DNA of 64,000 bases, from positions 17,610,501 to 17,674,500 of the forward strand of contig NC_135247.1 in the NCBI RefSeq assembly GCF_947623445.1. Direction: 5' to 3'. This DNA comes from Clavelina lepadiformis. Lineage: Eukaryota; Chordata; Ascidiacea; Aplousobranchia; Clavelinidae. Shown here one piece after another: positions 48,346 through 59,979 of the stretch; the stretch's first letter is position 1, and every line of letters begins with the position of its first letter. Made by a program: the position numbers and the translations under genes. The notes below the pieces were generated by a model. The model was not told where the DNA came from, did not search any database, and worked only from the letters and a program-made list of their open reading frames with translations.

Positions 48346-48784
48346 AACAAAAGGAAATCACTTCCATTGACGGTGGAAAATGGAAAGAAAGGTGTCAAAA
48401 GAAAAGAAGTTTAAGTTTTACGCATGAATATATGCACGATGGTGCCGACAGCCATAATTTCTACATGTAATATATTAATAATGATGCATAGATTAGTGAT
48501 TAATATGTACCTACATAAACCTATTTAAAATGTGCAATGAACTTTTATTATTCCCAACATTTGTGATAAAACAATTAGACTGCTACAGCAACTTGAGGCT
48601 TGTTCAAAAAGCTTTGACGAGCAAGTATAACCTAAAGCATTTTGTTTCTTTTCGCAAGAATACGAAGTGTTATATCAAAATGGAGGAAGATGACAAAGTG
48701 TGACAAAAAAATAATAAAATGAAAATATCTCGTTTAACTCGAAGCTCCTAAAACTAACATACTCAAGGTCTGAGATTGTGAAAT

Positions 48785-49131
48785 CCTCCTCGGTCTATGC
48801 TGTCACAGATCATGTTCTCGGCGGGGTATCTCTGTTGGCAACGAGTTGCAAACAGAGAAGATTGCAAGCTTGTCAATTATGTCGAAAAGCGTTGATTACA
48901 AGTATAATTTCTGAAAAGTTGTAGCCTATAGCCTAGCTTTAGCGAAGATATATTAAGAAATCTCATGATGGTAAATCATATTTTGGTCATGGCTGTGAAA
49001 GAATGACCGCAGTAGTTTTTGTACAATGACTGTAGTTTGGTTTAAGTGACCACTCACCAAATGCGGTAGGTGCGGTCCAGATCCAGCTCTCGGTCAGACA
49101 TGACACTCCAGTCATAATAGACATCGTAGTC
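48785..49131 (-). other. Possible minus-strand exons of an unknown gene
   Basis: On the minus strand an acceptor (TTTCACAG) is followed by an open stretch reading YDVYYDWSVMSDRELDLDRT and a good donor (TTTG/GTGAGT, near 49055). A second piece near 48785-48850 (RYPAENMICDSIDRGGFHNL, then a stop) also looks protein-like. The phases do not join directly, so this is only a hint. Confidence 0.22.
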
Positions 49132-49459
49132 TGTGAAACTTGATTGCAATTTGCGGCCGGTAAAACACCGCGCTTATCTTGAGCCTTCAGATTGTCTTGT
49201 CGTAGAAGGCTACCGATTTGGCATCCTGTCCATAGTTATCGGTGTCAATTGTTTGATAACAATCAACTTTTTCGCGCTGTCCACACGCTATGGATTTGTT
49301 TTTCAGAGAAAATTCCCACCGTCAAAGCGCAACTTCTCAGCGGCCACAACTTTATATGAGTCCTATATGTCTCGCTGCTCAAACCATGACGTCATTTTGA
49401 ATTTCTCATTTTGGAATGTTTCGTTTTATTTAGTTCACAATGGCGCGGTCTGAATCATG

Positions 49460-51535
49460 CGCGCATAGCGGTCAGCAAGACATCGGACGTGTAGGTCAGG
49501 TTCAGGTAGGAAAAGGCGCAGTTTAACGCTTGCGTGTCGTATAATGTTGTCATGGATTGAGACAACTATAAAGGTTACTTTAACGGTTATAAAAGTAAAA
49601 ATATACCTGTACAGTATTCTGAGCTATTGTTTATGTGGTGATGAGTTTTTGCGACGATATGGGCAAAAAAATTTATAGTTAGTAATGTTAACATACAAAC
49701 TACTGCAATAAATTTAAATAGTTAAAGTTACCATTAAAATGCTACGTTGACATGTGTTTTAATGATTTGGTGGTATTACACAAGCCAGCTATGTTGACAC
49801 CACTGATGTGTATTGTTTGACCAGAAATTATGGTAACGAAGTGAAATCGCGCGTCTCAGCGTGTCTGATGTGATTCAGTTTTTGTTCTTTTATTGTAAAT
49901 TGGCGTTCAAACAACTACCTTTGCTTCGTTTGTTTGTTGTAAATTGGTGTGGACGTGCTTTTGCTGTGGACGAAGTTTCGTGCGTACATGTTCTGTACGT
50001 TCTATTACTATTACGCTGTATATCACTACACGACTATAATTATTGTATTCTATAACTTTGTGGTTGGCCAGTTGCTCAAAATCAAAAAGATTAAGCCCGT
50101 AGCTGTTTTAAACACGAGTGTAAATGTGAATTGATTGTGTTTTGGAAACTACCTTTTAAGTCTACCAGCGAAAACGTTAAATAGGGTTACACGTTATAGT
50201 TAATTCTATTACGTAGGCCTATTTACAATTAGGGCTGTGCTTTCACAATTACATATTCATTCATGTAATATAAAAATTAATTTATCAAGTAACCTCGTTA
50301 TTGCACCCCTGAGTATAATTTGTTGTGAAGTTGCGCTTTTAAACTAATTTAGTTGTAAAGAATAACTTATAAACCTAATTATGATTATTATTGAAGTTAA
50401 AAATTTATCAAGTATAAACTTAACTTTGTTGCAATTTCGCGTGGGTGCAATTCCAAGAAAGCCATTTCTCCTTTTAAGCTCAATGATTCTCGAGGCTGTA
50501 TCTGTTAGTATAAAAGTTTACCTGTCTCTATCCTGCATATTCAAGTAAGAAATTTTTTGCACTTTTGAGTTGAAGTAAGTTGCGTGTTTATAAACTTGCG
50601 TAAATGCACGCGATTTTACATTTACGTGTTTTCATTTTATCTGTGCGGGCAAAGAAGCAACTTTTCTGACCTTCATGGCGAAAATTTGCTTTGAACTGGA
50701 CTGGTATAGAACGGAACTAATACTGAAAGAACAAAGTTTAGATTTAGAAGTCAAAGAAAAATGGAAAGCAGTAGCCAACACAATAATTATAGAGATTGTC
50801 GCTTCCCACAAAGACTGAAATCAGTTGATATCTCGCTGATTTGAGATTCGCCGTCATAATTGATAAAATACCAAGGGAAAAGAAAAAGAAGCAGAGTCGA
50901 GACTTTTACACAGAACAAAGAACGAATTTTGATTGACGAGCGTTGAATCAGTTAGTTATGTGCGCGATCAGGCATAAATATAACTAAAAGTTAATGAAAG
51001 TAAGGACGTCATACTGTGAATGTAATTTGAAATGTTTGCAATATTTTGTGAGACGCCTTTCCGCCTGTTTGATTGTCTGTTCGATCATTGAAATCATATA
51101 ATGTAAGCTTAATTACTATATTCATAAATAAATTTAACAAGCAACAGCTTGAATTTGCCAAACCAAAGTGTAAATAAAATCAAATTCAAGATAATACGCA
51201 TAGAGTGTAGGTATACGCAGTGGACGGAAAATTAAAGCAGAGTTTTTCTTTCCATTTTAGCTGCAAACAGGTGTTAATTGGTCAATATGATAATCGCCAT
51301 AGCTTAGGACTTGATGCTATAATTATATAATCATTATTCTGTTACATTTCCCTTCCTGCTATTTACTTTTAGAATGGTGTCCGTCGGCACAAGATGCAGG
51401 GTGTGTACGTTAGTGCAAGGTTGTTGAATGTAGATGTTGAAAAATGTTAATCAAAATTACTCATTTACATGTACAGATATATTTTTGCATTAATGATAAT
51501 AAGTTGGTCAGATAAACATTTTTGCTGGATAAAAA
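49460..51535. other. Gene-free stretch
   Basis: About 2 kb of AT-rich DNA between the LINE/Kelch remnants and KLHL copy 2; nothing recognised. Confidence 0.5.
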
Positions 51536-53263
51536 ATGTCGACAATATTTGATGAAATTTTCGACGGCGGCCGGTTCAACTCTGCTCGCTTCATATGGAA
51601 GTCAACTTCAGTCACCCGAGGTTTGAACAAAGACCGAGAGGGTGCTCAGACCTTTTGTGACTTCACAATCATCTGCGAAAACAAGCAGTTTAAAGTGCAC
51701 AAATGTGTCTTGGGTTCAATTTCAGAATATTTTAGGATTTTGTTTACTTCAAAATTGAAACCAGTAAGCCAAGATAAAGCAATATTCAAAGAATTCTCAG
51801 CTGAAACTATGGGAATGCTGCTTCAGCACGTATATAGCGATGAAAATGTTATTAATCCTCGCAACTTTTTTCAAATCCTGGAAGCAGCCGATTTTCTGAT
51901 GATGTCATCGGTGAAGGTAGACTGTGGCAAATTCATTGATGATAACACCACTCCTGGAAACTTTCTTAAAATCTGGCTCGTTGCAACGAAATATGCCCTA
52001 GATGTTAAACAGTATCAATATTTTATGAAAGACAATTATAAATTTCTACTGAATAAGAAAGATCAAGTTTTAGAGCTTGACTTTAACGACTTTCAAACTC
52101 TTTTGGACTACAAGAAACCAATCAACTCAACTGATGAAAATCATGATTGTTTCAAACTAATCCTGTCCTGGGTAAAGCACGATCCAGAGTCAAGAAAGAA
52201 GCATTTTGAATTCTTCTTTGGTGAACTAAATCTTCAGAAGTTTACCCTGACGTTTATTCAACGAGTTCGTCATGACGAATTTTTGTCAGAGGTTCCACAT
52301 ATCGCAGTAAAGTTAGAAAAAGCAGCAAACTCATTCGAACATTGCTCAAGTTATGATCTGCATCGGATGAGCCACATCAAAAACCTCTATCCAAATCCAC
52401 ATAGAAATGTATCAGAGGATTACGACTTGTGTGTTGATGATTTGGTTTTTAAATTGGACGAGAATCAATCTTCATTGCTTCCTAAGGATGACGTCATCCG
52501 CACCATTCAAGCAGCACATGATAGTACATTTTGCTCAGATGAAAGTCCTTGCTTTGATTTTTGTCACCTGACGAAACAGCATGAAAAACTGTTTCAAGGT
52601 CTACAACGTGCTGAGAAACGAAACATGGGATGTGCAATATACGACGGTGTCGTTTACATCGCTGGTGGATTACTCACAGCAAATTCATTTGCTTTGTCCA
52701 GCGTGGAATGTCTGAGTCCAGATGCACGATCCTGGGTGATTAAACCGAACATGAACATGAAACGAGGAAGTTTTTCGTTAGTTGCATGCAGAGGTAAACT
52801 TTATGCTCTCGGAGGCAAACTTAGTCTCAGGGAAGCCACAAATAAAGTGGAATGCTTCGATGGGAAAACGTGGAAGTTTGTTGCCTCCATGAAACAGAAG
52901 AGATTTAGCTTTGCCGCCGTCTTATTAGGTGATTGCATTTTGGTAATTGGCGGACGCAAGTTTATTACATCCCCCAGCGCCAACAAAACACTGTGCTGCG
53001 AAAAGGCAATTTCCTCGGTGGAAGCATATCATGTTTCCAGCAACACCTGGCGGGACGTCGCTCCAACGCGTAATGGCATAAGTGGGCACTCGGCCTGTGT
53101 TTTTAAGGGAAAAATTTATGTAGTTGGAAATCATAAACTATGTGGAATGTATGACCCTGTAAAAAATTTATGGGTGTGGGATAAATCTTTTTGTCGCATT
53201 TTGTCGAATTGTTGCAGCACGCGCACCAAACGAAAAGCAATGGAAGCGAAGCTAGATTTATAG
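51536..53263 (+). CDS. BTB-BACK-Kelch (KLHL) protein, array copy 2
   Basis: An intronless 575-residue frame. BTB (CDFTIICENKQFKVHKCVLG, SEYFRILFTS) at about 40-145, BACK at about 150-255 (LSWVKHDPESRKKHFEFFFG), Kelch repeats from about 310. The first propeller blade is weak (DDVIRTIQAAHDSTFCSDES lacks the double glycine), while later ones are clear (VVYIAGGLLTANSF, LYALGGKLSLREA, CILVIGGRKF). After the last repeat the protein carries about 30 extra residues, Cys-rich then basic (RTKRKAMEAKLDL), absent from the paralogues. Likely a CUL3 adaptor, as for copy 1. The ATG chosen is the first in the frame. Confidence 0.9.
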   Translation: MSTIFDEIFDGGRFNSARFIWKSTSVTRGLNKDREGAQTFCDFTIICENKQFKVHKCVLGSISEYFRILFTSKLKPVSQDKAIFKEFSAETMGMLLQHVYSDENVINPRNFFQILEAADFLMMSSVKVDCGKFIDDNTTPGNFLKIWLVATKYALDVKQYQYFMKDNYKFLLNKKDQVLELDFNDFQTLLDYKKPINSTDENHDCFKLILSWVKHDPESRKKHFEFFFGELNLQKFTLTFIQRVRHDEFLSEVPHIAVKLEKAANSFEHCSSYDLHRMSHIKNLYPNPHRNVSEDYDLCVDDLVFKLDENQSSLLPKDDVIRTIQAAHDSTFCSDESPCFDFCHLTKQHEKLFQGLQRAEKRNMGCAIYDGVVYIAGGLLTANSFALSSVECLSPDARSWVIKPNMNMKRGSFSLVACRGKLYALGGKLSLREATNKVECFDGKTWKFVASMKQKRFSFAAVLLGDCILVIGGRKFITSPSANKTLCCEKAISSVEAYHVSSNTWRDVAPTRNGISGHSACVFKGKIYVVGNHKLCGMYDPVKNLWVWDKSFCRILSNCCSTRTKRKAMEAKLDL

Positions 53264-56150
53264 ACTGAATGATCATTTATGCTCAACAATAACCTGCACA
53301 AGTTCTTGAACTACACTGCAAACGTATTCTTTTCTGATATGTCTTTAGTGTGTTTTGCATTGAGCCTTATGTAGTCTTACATGAGTGATAAGAATAGCAA
53401 TTAATGTTTGGGCCTTTCCAGACCATTTTTCAATGTGTGTTGAAATTTTTTGTTTTGTAAAACACATAGGCTACTTAGATGTTGTATAAACATATAAAAC
53501 ATATATTTAGATGTTTTACAGGTGATCTTAGCATGAAATCAGAATTTTCCAATGCCACAAAACACAGTTGCATTTTATTTTAGTTGGTTATTTCAAATAA
53601 ATATTTCATTTTTAAAATTAGAATTACATTTCTGAGTGCTAAATCAGATGCAGATACAATAGAGTTAACTTAAACACTCAAAGTAACTTAAATGGTTTTT
53701 GGTAACTATCAATATTATAAAAACAGACTCAAAATCTTTGAATTACTTCAAGTAATATAAAAAGTTTTACGCCTTCAATGTTACAAGAGTAGAAAGATCG
53801 TAGAAAAATGTGCTCTTTTTAACCCGTATTTGGAGATTCAGCTTAAGCTGGAAATAAGAAAAAACTTAAGAACCACCGATCTAGAATATAGCTTCAATAA
53901 TTGATATGAAACAGAAAATTGTGCAAAAAAACCAAAGCATTTTGTCCTTTGTAGCGCTGCTAAAAGCTGCAAAACCCAGCAACAGCTTTTTAACTAAACA
54001 AGACACGCTGCTTAACACTGTTCTGACTGTTGCATCTGTTACATCTCTTCCCTTGATCCATCATAACGTTGGAAAAATGAAAAGCATAGTTACGCAACAA
54101 GGTTCAACTGTAGTAAAAATCTTTTCTGCTTCGCTTTGAATTGGTTAATGTCGGCTACTCATAATGCTGTGATTGATACTTTGTTATTTGTTGTTGCTGA
54201 GTTTGTGTCAATTGCAGCTAAACACTAGGTGGCGGTTTATTACTTGGTCACCTTTTCCTTCTTTGTCTTGGTAGGATTTGTATCAAGAAGGTCTCCTGTC
54301 GTCCTGCTCGAACAAAGGCCAACAAAACGATGACCCCAAACAAGCAACACAAACGCAATTAATCAATGTTTGACTTACTGTAGAGGAAAAATAAAAGATT
54401 ATTATCAACAATAGAATGTTGGAATGTTGTTGAATGGAAACAATTGTTTTAATGTTGAAAGGGTAAATCAATATGCCTTGATTCTTTAGCAAATTCAAAC
54501 CAAGTGATCTTGATGTAAGGTATACCTGTAGGTTTATAAAGCACACTTATATGGAGTTACAGCTTATCATTGTAAAATTCGTTGCGCTTACGAGTGGTAA
54601 GGTGTAGTGTAGGGTTACCATATTTTCGTGGCCTAAAATCCGGACACTCTTTAGTGCCCACTAGCGGTTTTTAAAATTGAGGTATGAACACATTGTCTGT
54701 CAATATGACGTCACAGTAGCAATGCTTTGCCTATCCATTGTATACCGGCGTGGATTTTTGAACATAGTGTCGTGAATTCACTAGGCTATTGGGCTATTTC
54801 TGATTTGACCTCTGGTGATCTCTAGGCTAGGGTTAGGCTAGTGTAAAGATCGTTGAACGTATGCCAAAAAACATTATTAAATAAATAAACTGGTGAAAGA
54901 GTTGAAGAGAAGTTTTTCATTTGCATGCAATTAAATCATCGACAAAACTTTGTCGCAAATTTGACGTTTGTTGTGACGTGTTGGGCAAAGATTACGATGT
55001 CATACATGGACAACAAGACGCTTGCTTGCAGAAACGAAAATGCGGAGAGTTTTGCATCAAATAAAAAGTTGCCCGTAGACGATAAGCACCAGCCACAGGT
55101 GTCGACTAAAAGGAACATAGAAATGTGCTGATTAAAATATCTTTATGCGTTGCCAGATTTAAGCGTGCATTGAAACATTTGAAAATCATTTCTGTTTCTT
55201 TTAATGTTTCTAATTTCAAACAAATAGGAAAGGATTAGAGAAGTATTACTGTAACGTGTGTGACAATATCATAACCGGGTCCCATAGCAAAGAGTTTATA
55301 GGTTTGTTTTTGCACAATAAGTGATACTTAATACAGCATTCAGTATTGAAATGTAGCCGTAGCACTTGGCTGTTGTTCATTATTGTGACGGTACAGTTTT
55401 TGTAACAAATGCTTGCTGCTCCATATTAAGGAATCGCTAAATTTTTTGTTAGTCAATTGAAAAGCGTTCGCGTGAAAACAGACGATGCTTTGAAAAAGCC
55501 TACACAAGAAATACCGACAGCGTTGTTGTGTATGAATTCCATACAAAAACACAATGGTTTATGGCAAAGTTCTTCTATTGTTGAATTGGTAAACCAATAC
55601 ACCTTCGTATTTTGTGAATTATACGCTTGTTAAGGTGGGAAAACCAGTTATCAGATGGAAAGTGATTTTAAAGCTCTGGTGGTACGACTATCCGATCCAA
55701 ATGAGCTTTATACATAAAGAGTGAAACTTCATTATAACGCAATCGCAGAGGTCAATAAAAGACCAACGTGAAAGAGCGGTGGCGCGTTGTGCAAAGATGC
55801 TTGAGAACATTATCGCTTGAGAGCAAGGTGTCGGAATCAATGACTCGAACGCAAAGCGCACAAAAGAGCCAAAACCCTTAGAAAACATAATGATTTCGAC
55901 AAGAATGTACCTAATATTATATTTTATTTGTGTTTCGGTCGATGCAAATGCTTTATCTTGGTCAATTTGATTCGACCCTGGTCCATTCTTGGTCCAAGAG
56001 TGCTGTGTAAACTGTGTTGTGTAGTGGGTTTATTTCAATTTGATATAAACCTAGCATTCGAAAATAGCTTTGCAGCTTGATCACAAGAAGTAGTTCTGGT
56101 ACCGTGATAGATTTAAAAAGTGAAAAAATTATTTTTGCATGTTGTAAAAG
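53264..56150. other. Gene-free stretch
   Basis: About 2.9 kb between KLHL copies 2 and 3. Short frames at 53906-54139 and 54925-55131 show no recognisable motif. A sequence at 54612 (GGGTTACCATATTTTCGTGG) resembles a common transposon end, but no partner end was found. Confidence 0.5.
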
Positions 56151-58072
56151 ATGACAACAAAAAAGATTACTTCAATGGGCAAAAGTTTAAACAAAGAGAG
56201 AACAGGAAGTCAGTCTTCTTGTGACTTCACAATCACTTGTGGAAACAGAGAGTTTAAAGTTCACAAGTGCGTCATGGGATTAATTTCGGAATACTTTAAA
56301 AAAATGTTCACTTCCTCACAACCGGCAGCAAATCAGGAAAAAACTGTTTTAAAAGACATCGAGGCAGATTCTATGGAAATGCTACTTGACTACGTGTATA
56401 ATGATGAGAGTGTTATTAAAGAGCACAATGTTTATGAAATCCTAGAAGTAGCAGAGTTTTTCCAGATACCGTCAGTCAAAACAGATTGCGACCAATTTCT
56501 TCAGGCTCACATCAGCATATTCAATTGTCTTCGCCACTGGATGATGGCAAGAAAATTTTCCTTGAATGTTTCATGGTACCATGATTACGTTAGTAAACAT
56601 TTCGGAACAATAATGACTTTCGGCGAAGGTTTAAAAATAGATTTTGGTCATTTTAACTCTCTTTTGAAAATGAAAAGGCAAGGTTCTTCCATCGATAGAA
56701 AAAATAGTCTAATGAGCTTTCAAATTATGTGGCGCTGGGTCAAGTACGATATCGTTGAACGCAAACAATATTTTAGAGCCCTCTTTAGTCAAGTAAATTT
56801 GAAGTGGGTTTTCTGTAAAATTATGCAAAAAGAGCTTGACGACGAATTATTGTCTGAGTTTCCAGACTGCGCAGCCAAATTAAGAGAAGCACTGGAATTG
56901 TACAAACCATGTTCAAGCTATGATCTGCATTCAGTGAATCATATCAAGTTCCTGTATCCGAACCCAGAAAATAAAATATTTGACGATGAAAACTTTGACT
57001 TTAAAGACTTTACTGAATTTAATGAACATTCGCTGGTAGTTGCAAAGGATGAAATAATCTATTCTATAGGGGGTAGAAATGGCGGTCAAAGTAAATCTTT
57101 GTTCGGCGTTAGGCGCTTGAATCCCCATAGAATGCAACTCGGTGTTTGCAGAGATTTAAACTTTGGAAGACGAAATGCAGGATGTGCAATATACAAAGAT
57201 TCTATTTATGTTGCTGGTGGATTAGAACATGACTCTTTTACTCAAAGCAGCGTTGAGTATCTGAGTAATAACGAGAGTTGCTGGAAATTCAAGCAGGGTA
57301 TGGACATGCAGAGAGAGGGTTTGTCGTTAGTTGCTCACGAAGACAAACTTTATGCCATCAGTGGAAGACCTAGACCAGGGGTCGGCAACCTTTTGCACTT
57401 AAAGAGCCATTTTAACCGATATTCCACAAAATAAAAATCACTGGGAGCCGCAAAACTATTTTCACAATAAAACGAAAACGACACTCTGTAACAAAACTGT
57501 CATGTGTCGCATTTATAAAAGCAGTTAATTCAGTAAGATTTAATTAATGTGATTTAATTAATGTGATTACTATAATGTGCTCAGTGAGATAAAGACGCGA
57601 GTGTTCTTCTGTTTGTTTCTACTGTAGCAATAAAATTAATAAGAGCCGCATCAGAAGGATGAAAGAGCCGCAGGTTGCCGACCCCTGACCTAGACCAAGC
57701 GAAGTAACAAACACTGTGGAATGCTTCGATGGCGAAACCTGGAAATTTGTTGCTTCTATAAATCAGGAAAGATATCATTTTGCTGCCGTTTCATTGGGTG
57801 GTTGTATTTATGCGATAGGTGGAGAAACGTTTGGTCAAAACTGTAATAGTCGTTATCGTAAACGTCGTCGTTACACCCAAGTACTTTCGTCTATGGAAGC
57901 GTATGATACTTTTAGCGACACGTGGCGTAACATTGCATCGTTGCACATGGCCAGAAGTGGGCATTCAGCCTGTGCGTGGAAGGGAAAAATTTACGTGGTG
58001 GGTGGAGTTGGAGATAACAATAGTTGGACTGAAATGTATGATCCCACAGCAGACAAATGGGAGTACGTTTAA
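56151..58072 (+). pseudogene. KLHL gene, array copy 3, split by a transposon
   Basis: The 5' part encodes BTB (CDFTITCGNREFKVHKCVMG) and BACK domains and Kelch repeats up to LYAISGRPRPG; the frame then enters the inserted element and stops at 57434. The 3' part continues the same gene from 57696 (SEVTNTVECFDGETWKFVAS) to KIYVVGGVGDNNSW and a stop at 58072. Leaving out the 312-bp element plus one 8-bp duplication, the host exon is a multiple of three (534 codons with stop), close to the 545-547 residues of copies 1 and 4. As it stands, translation would yield a 427-residue protein lacking about two propeller blades. No other defect was seen, so the insertion looks recent. The element could be polymorphic or, less likely, spliced out. 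Confidence 0.88.
57376..57687. mobile_element. hAT miniature element inside KLHL copy 3
   Basis: 312 bp with a perfect 16-bp inverted repeat (CAGGGGTCGGCAACCT) and a perfect 8-bp target duplication ACCTAGAC (57368-57375, 57688-57695). AAGAGCC/GAGCCGC motifs near both ends are typical of this hAT miniature type. No coding capacity. Intact ends and duplication point to a young insertion. Confidence 0.95.
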
Positions 58073-58674
58073 ACATTTCTTGCTGGTGTTATGACATTCT
58101 TGATCGTGCATTTGGCAATCGTTCTTTCCCTTCAGGCCTGCTTAAAAAGAGACTTAGTTTGCTTAACATGCAAGTAAAAGACAAAACCAATACCCTAATA
58201 ACTTTTTACTAAAACTTTTTTTACGACAGGTATTAGCAAAGTAATTGTTCCCCTATAAAAGGCCTTGTATATCTTACACCACCCTGCCAGCAGACTATAA
58301 CTTTTATATCCATTGACAAAATATCTGTTTTCAATCTTACAATAAGGCAAAAATGATATTTTTGAGGCAACCTAAATTGGAACATAGACTACAGTTTATT
58401 AAAGTCGAATTTTCTGCAATAAGTTTTGTGAATTAAACAGTTTTTTCCTATACTAAAATATGTGCCAAGCAACATAGCAACAATTGAATCAAAGCGGCAA
58501 GTTCTTGTATCTTTTCAATACTTAAGTACATACGGTTTTGGTTTTATTCGATTTCTTGATGATGTTAATCCATTATTAACTGTTCGCATGTTCTTATTTC
58601 TTTGGTCAGACTAATATGGGCGCTAATTACAAAAGTATCTCGTGTTGTGTGGGGTCAAAACGTTTTTTAAAATA
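58073..58674. other. Gene-free stretch
   Basis: AT-rich 3' flank of KLHL copy 3; nothing recognised. Confidence 0.5.
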
Positions 58675-59609
58675 CAGTGGGACCTCGTTAATCCGGACCC
58701 CGATGAACCGGAATCCCCGCTATCCGACACAAAACTGCCGGGAACGGATTTCTTCCTATGCATTTTACCCCTTTAATCCGGAAACCCCGCTGTCCGACTC
58801 CGACACAAAAGTTTTGGAACAAATGTGCTAAATCAATAGCAATAAAATCCGATAAACCGGATTATTAACAGTTAAGCGAAAATGATTCACGATTATCCTA
58901 ATACAGTATGTTACTTTGTTGACGAAACAATAGCCGATTATTATCTACGCATAATTACGTTGCGTTGCATAATGACGTTGTAGCAGCGGTGACGGTCCTA
59001 TTCGTTGTGGCAAGCCACTTTGTCAGTTACAGCTGAGTAAGCCGCACAGCTTTTTAGTCATACTATGAAATACTGTACAGTATTTTAGAAACGAAAAAAT
59101 AAATTCTTCATCAACACTAACAAACAACGCTTCCGCGGTCGCAAAAAAAAACGTACATTACATAGGTTAAGTACGGCAATCTATTGAAGACAAACTGCTG
59201 CGACTCAATCGTGCTATCAGTTTTTGATATCGCATTGCGCAAAGATTGGAAACAGGTCAAAGTAAGTTCAAGACTGCTGGTCCCGCCGGAATGCTTCGCC
59301 ATGCAAGAGCGGTTGTCAAACCGATTTGCGGCCGCATGTTCGTCACTTCTGGCTTAGAGCATTCGTCTTTAATACGGTGGTTCTGGGGTTCGACACTGGG
59401 TCGGATCATACAAAAAATATAATTATATTTTAGTTGCTGTCCAGCCAGAAACTTGGTACTTAGAATTGGAGTAAGGTGCACACTGCGTTTTGAACACGGT
59501 ACTGCATTTGCAAGATTGATTGATTTTTTACTTTCCAATAATCCGGATACCCCGCTAAACCGACATTTTTTGACGAAACGAAGTGGTCCGGATTAACGAG
59601 GTCTCACTG
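58675..59609. mobile_element. pogo/Tigger-type non-autonomous element (935 bp)
   Basis: Ends CAGTGGGACCTCGTTAATCC and, on the other strand, CAGTGAGACCTCGTTAATCC, differing at one base, with TA on both sides. The ends resemble Tigger elements, and CCCCGCT/CCGGA motifs recur inside both ends. No DDE transposase or CENP-B-like DNA-binding frame was found. A tRNA-like segment is nested inside. Confidence 0.88.
59337..59410 (+). repeat. tRNA-like segment within the pogo-type element
   Basis: TTCTGGCTTAGAGCATTCG and, about 35 bases on, TGGGGTTCGACACTGGG resemble tRNA A and B boxes in order. The termini do not pair into an acceptor stem, so a SINE head is more likely than a gene. Confidence 0.4.
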
Positions 59610-59979
59610 TAGTCAGAAAATATTTTAGAATCATGTTTTTATGTTGTTTAAAATGTTTTGTAAAAATTGCATATGATTTGTTTTCGTAACGCCGTGTATT
59701 TATGGACTTTACCAGGAATCAAGTATAATAATGAAATTGGCAAAAACATCAAAAATGTATGTAAAACTGGTCCGATTTAAAATCTACCGGTCTTCAAGTA
59801 GCTCAAAATAAAATAAAGTCGTTTGCTAATGAATCTTAGCATTTAAAACTGTAATTGTGTATCAATATAACACCATTGCTATGGTTTACTGTAATCTTAA
59901 TCTTAGCATGGATCATAGTCATGTTGTTTGTAAAGGCAATAGGAGTATCCAGACAAAGTAGCATATTGCTGGCTGAAAG

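Noticed and set aside
54600-54680. Transposon end (GGGTTACCATATTTT ... CCGGACA)
   Set aside because: Resembles a common repeat start, but no matching terminus or target duplication was found nearby.
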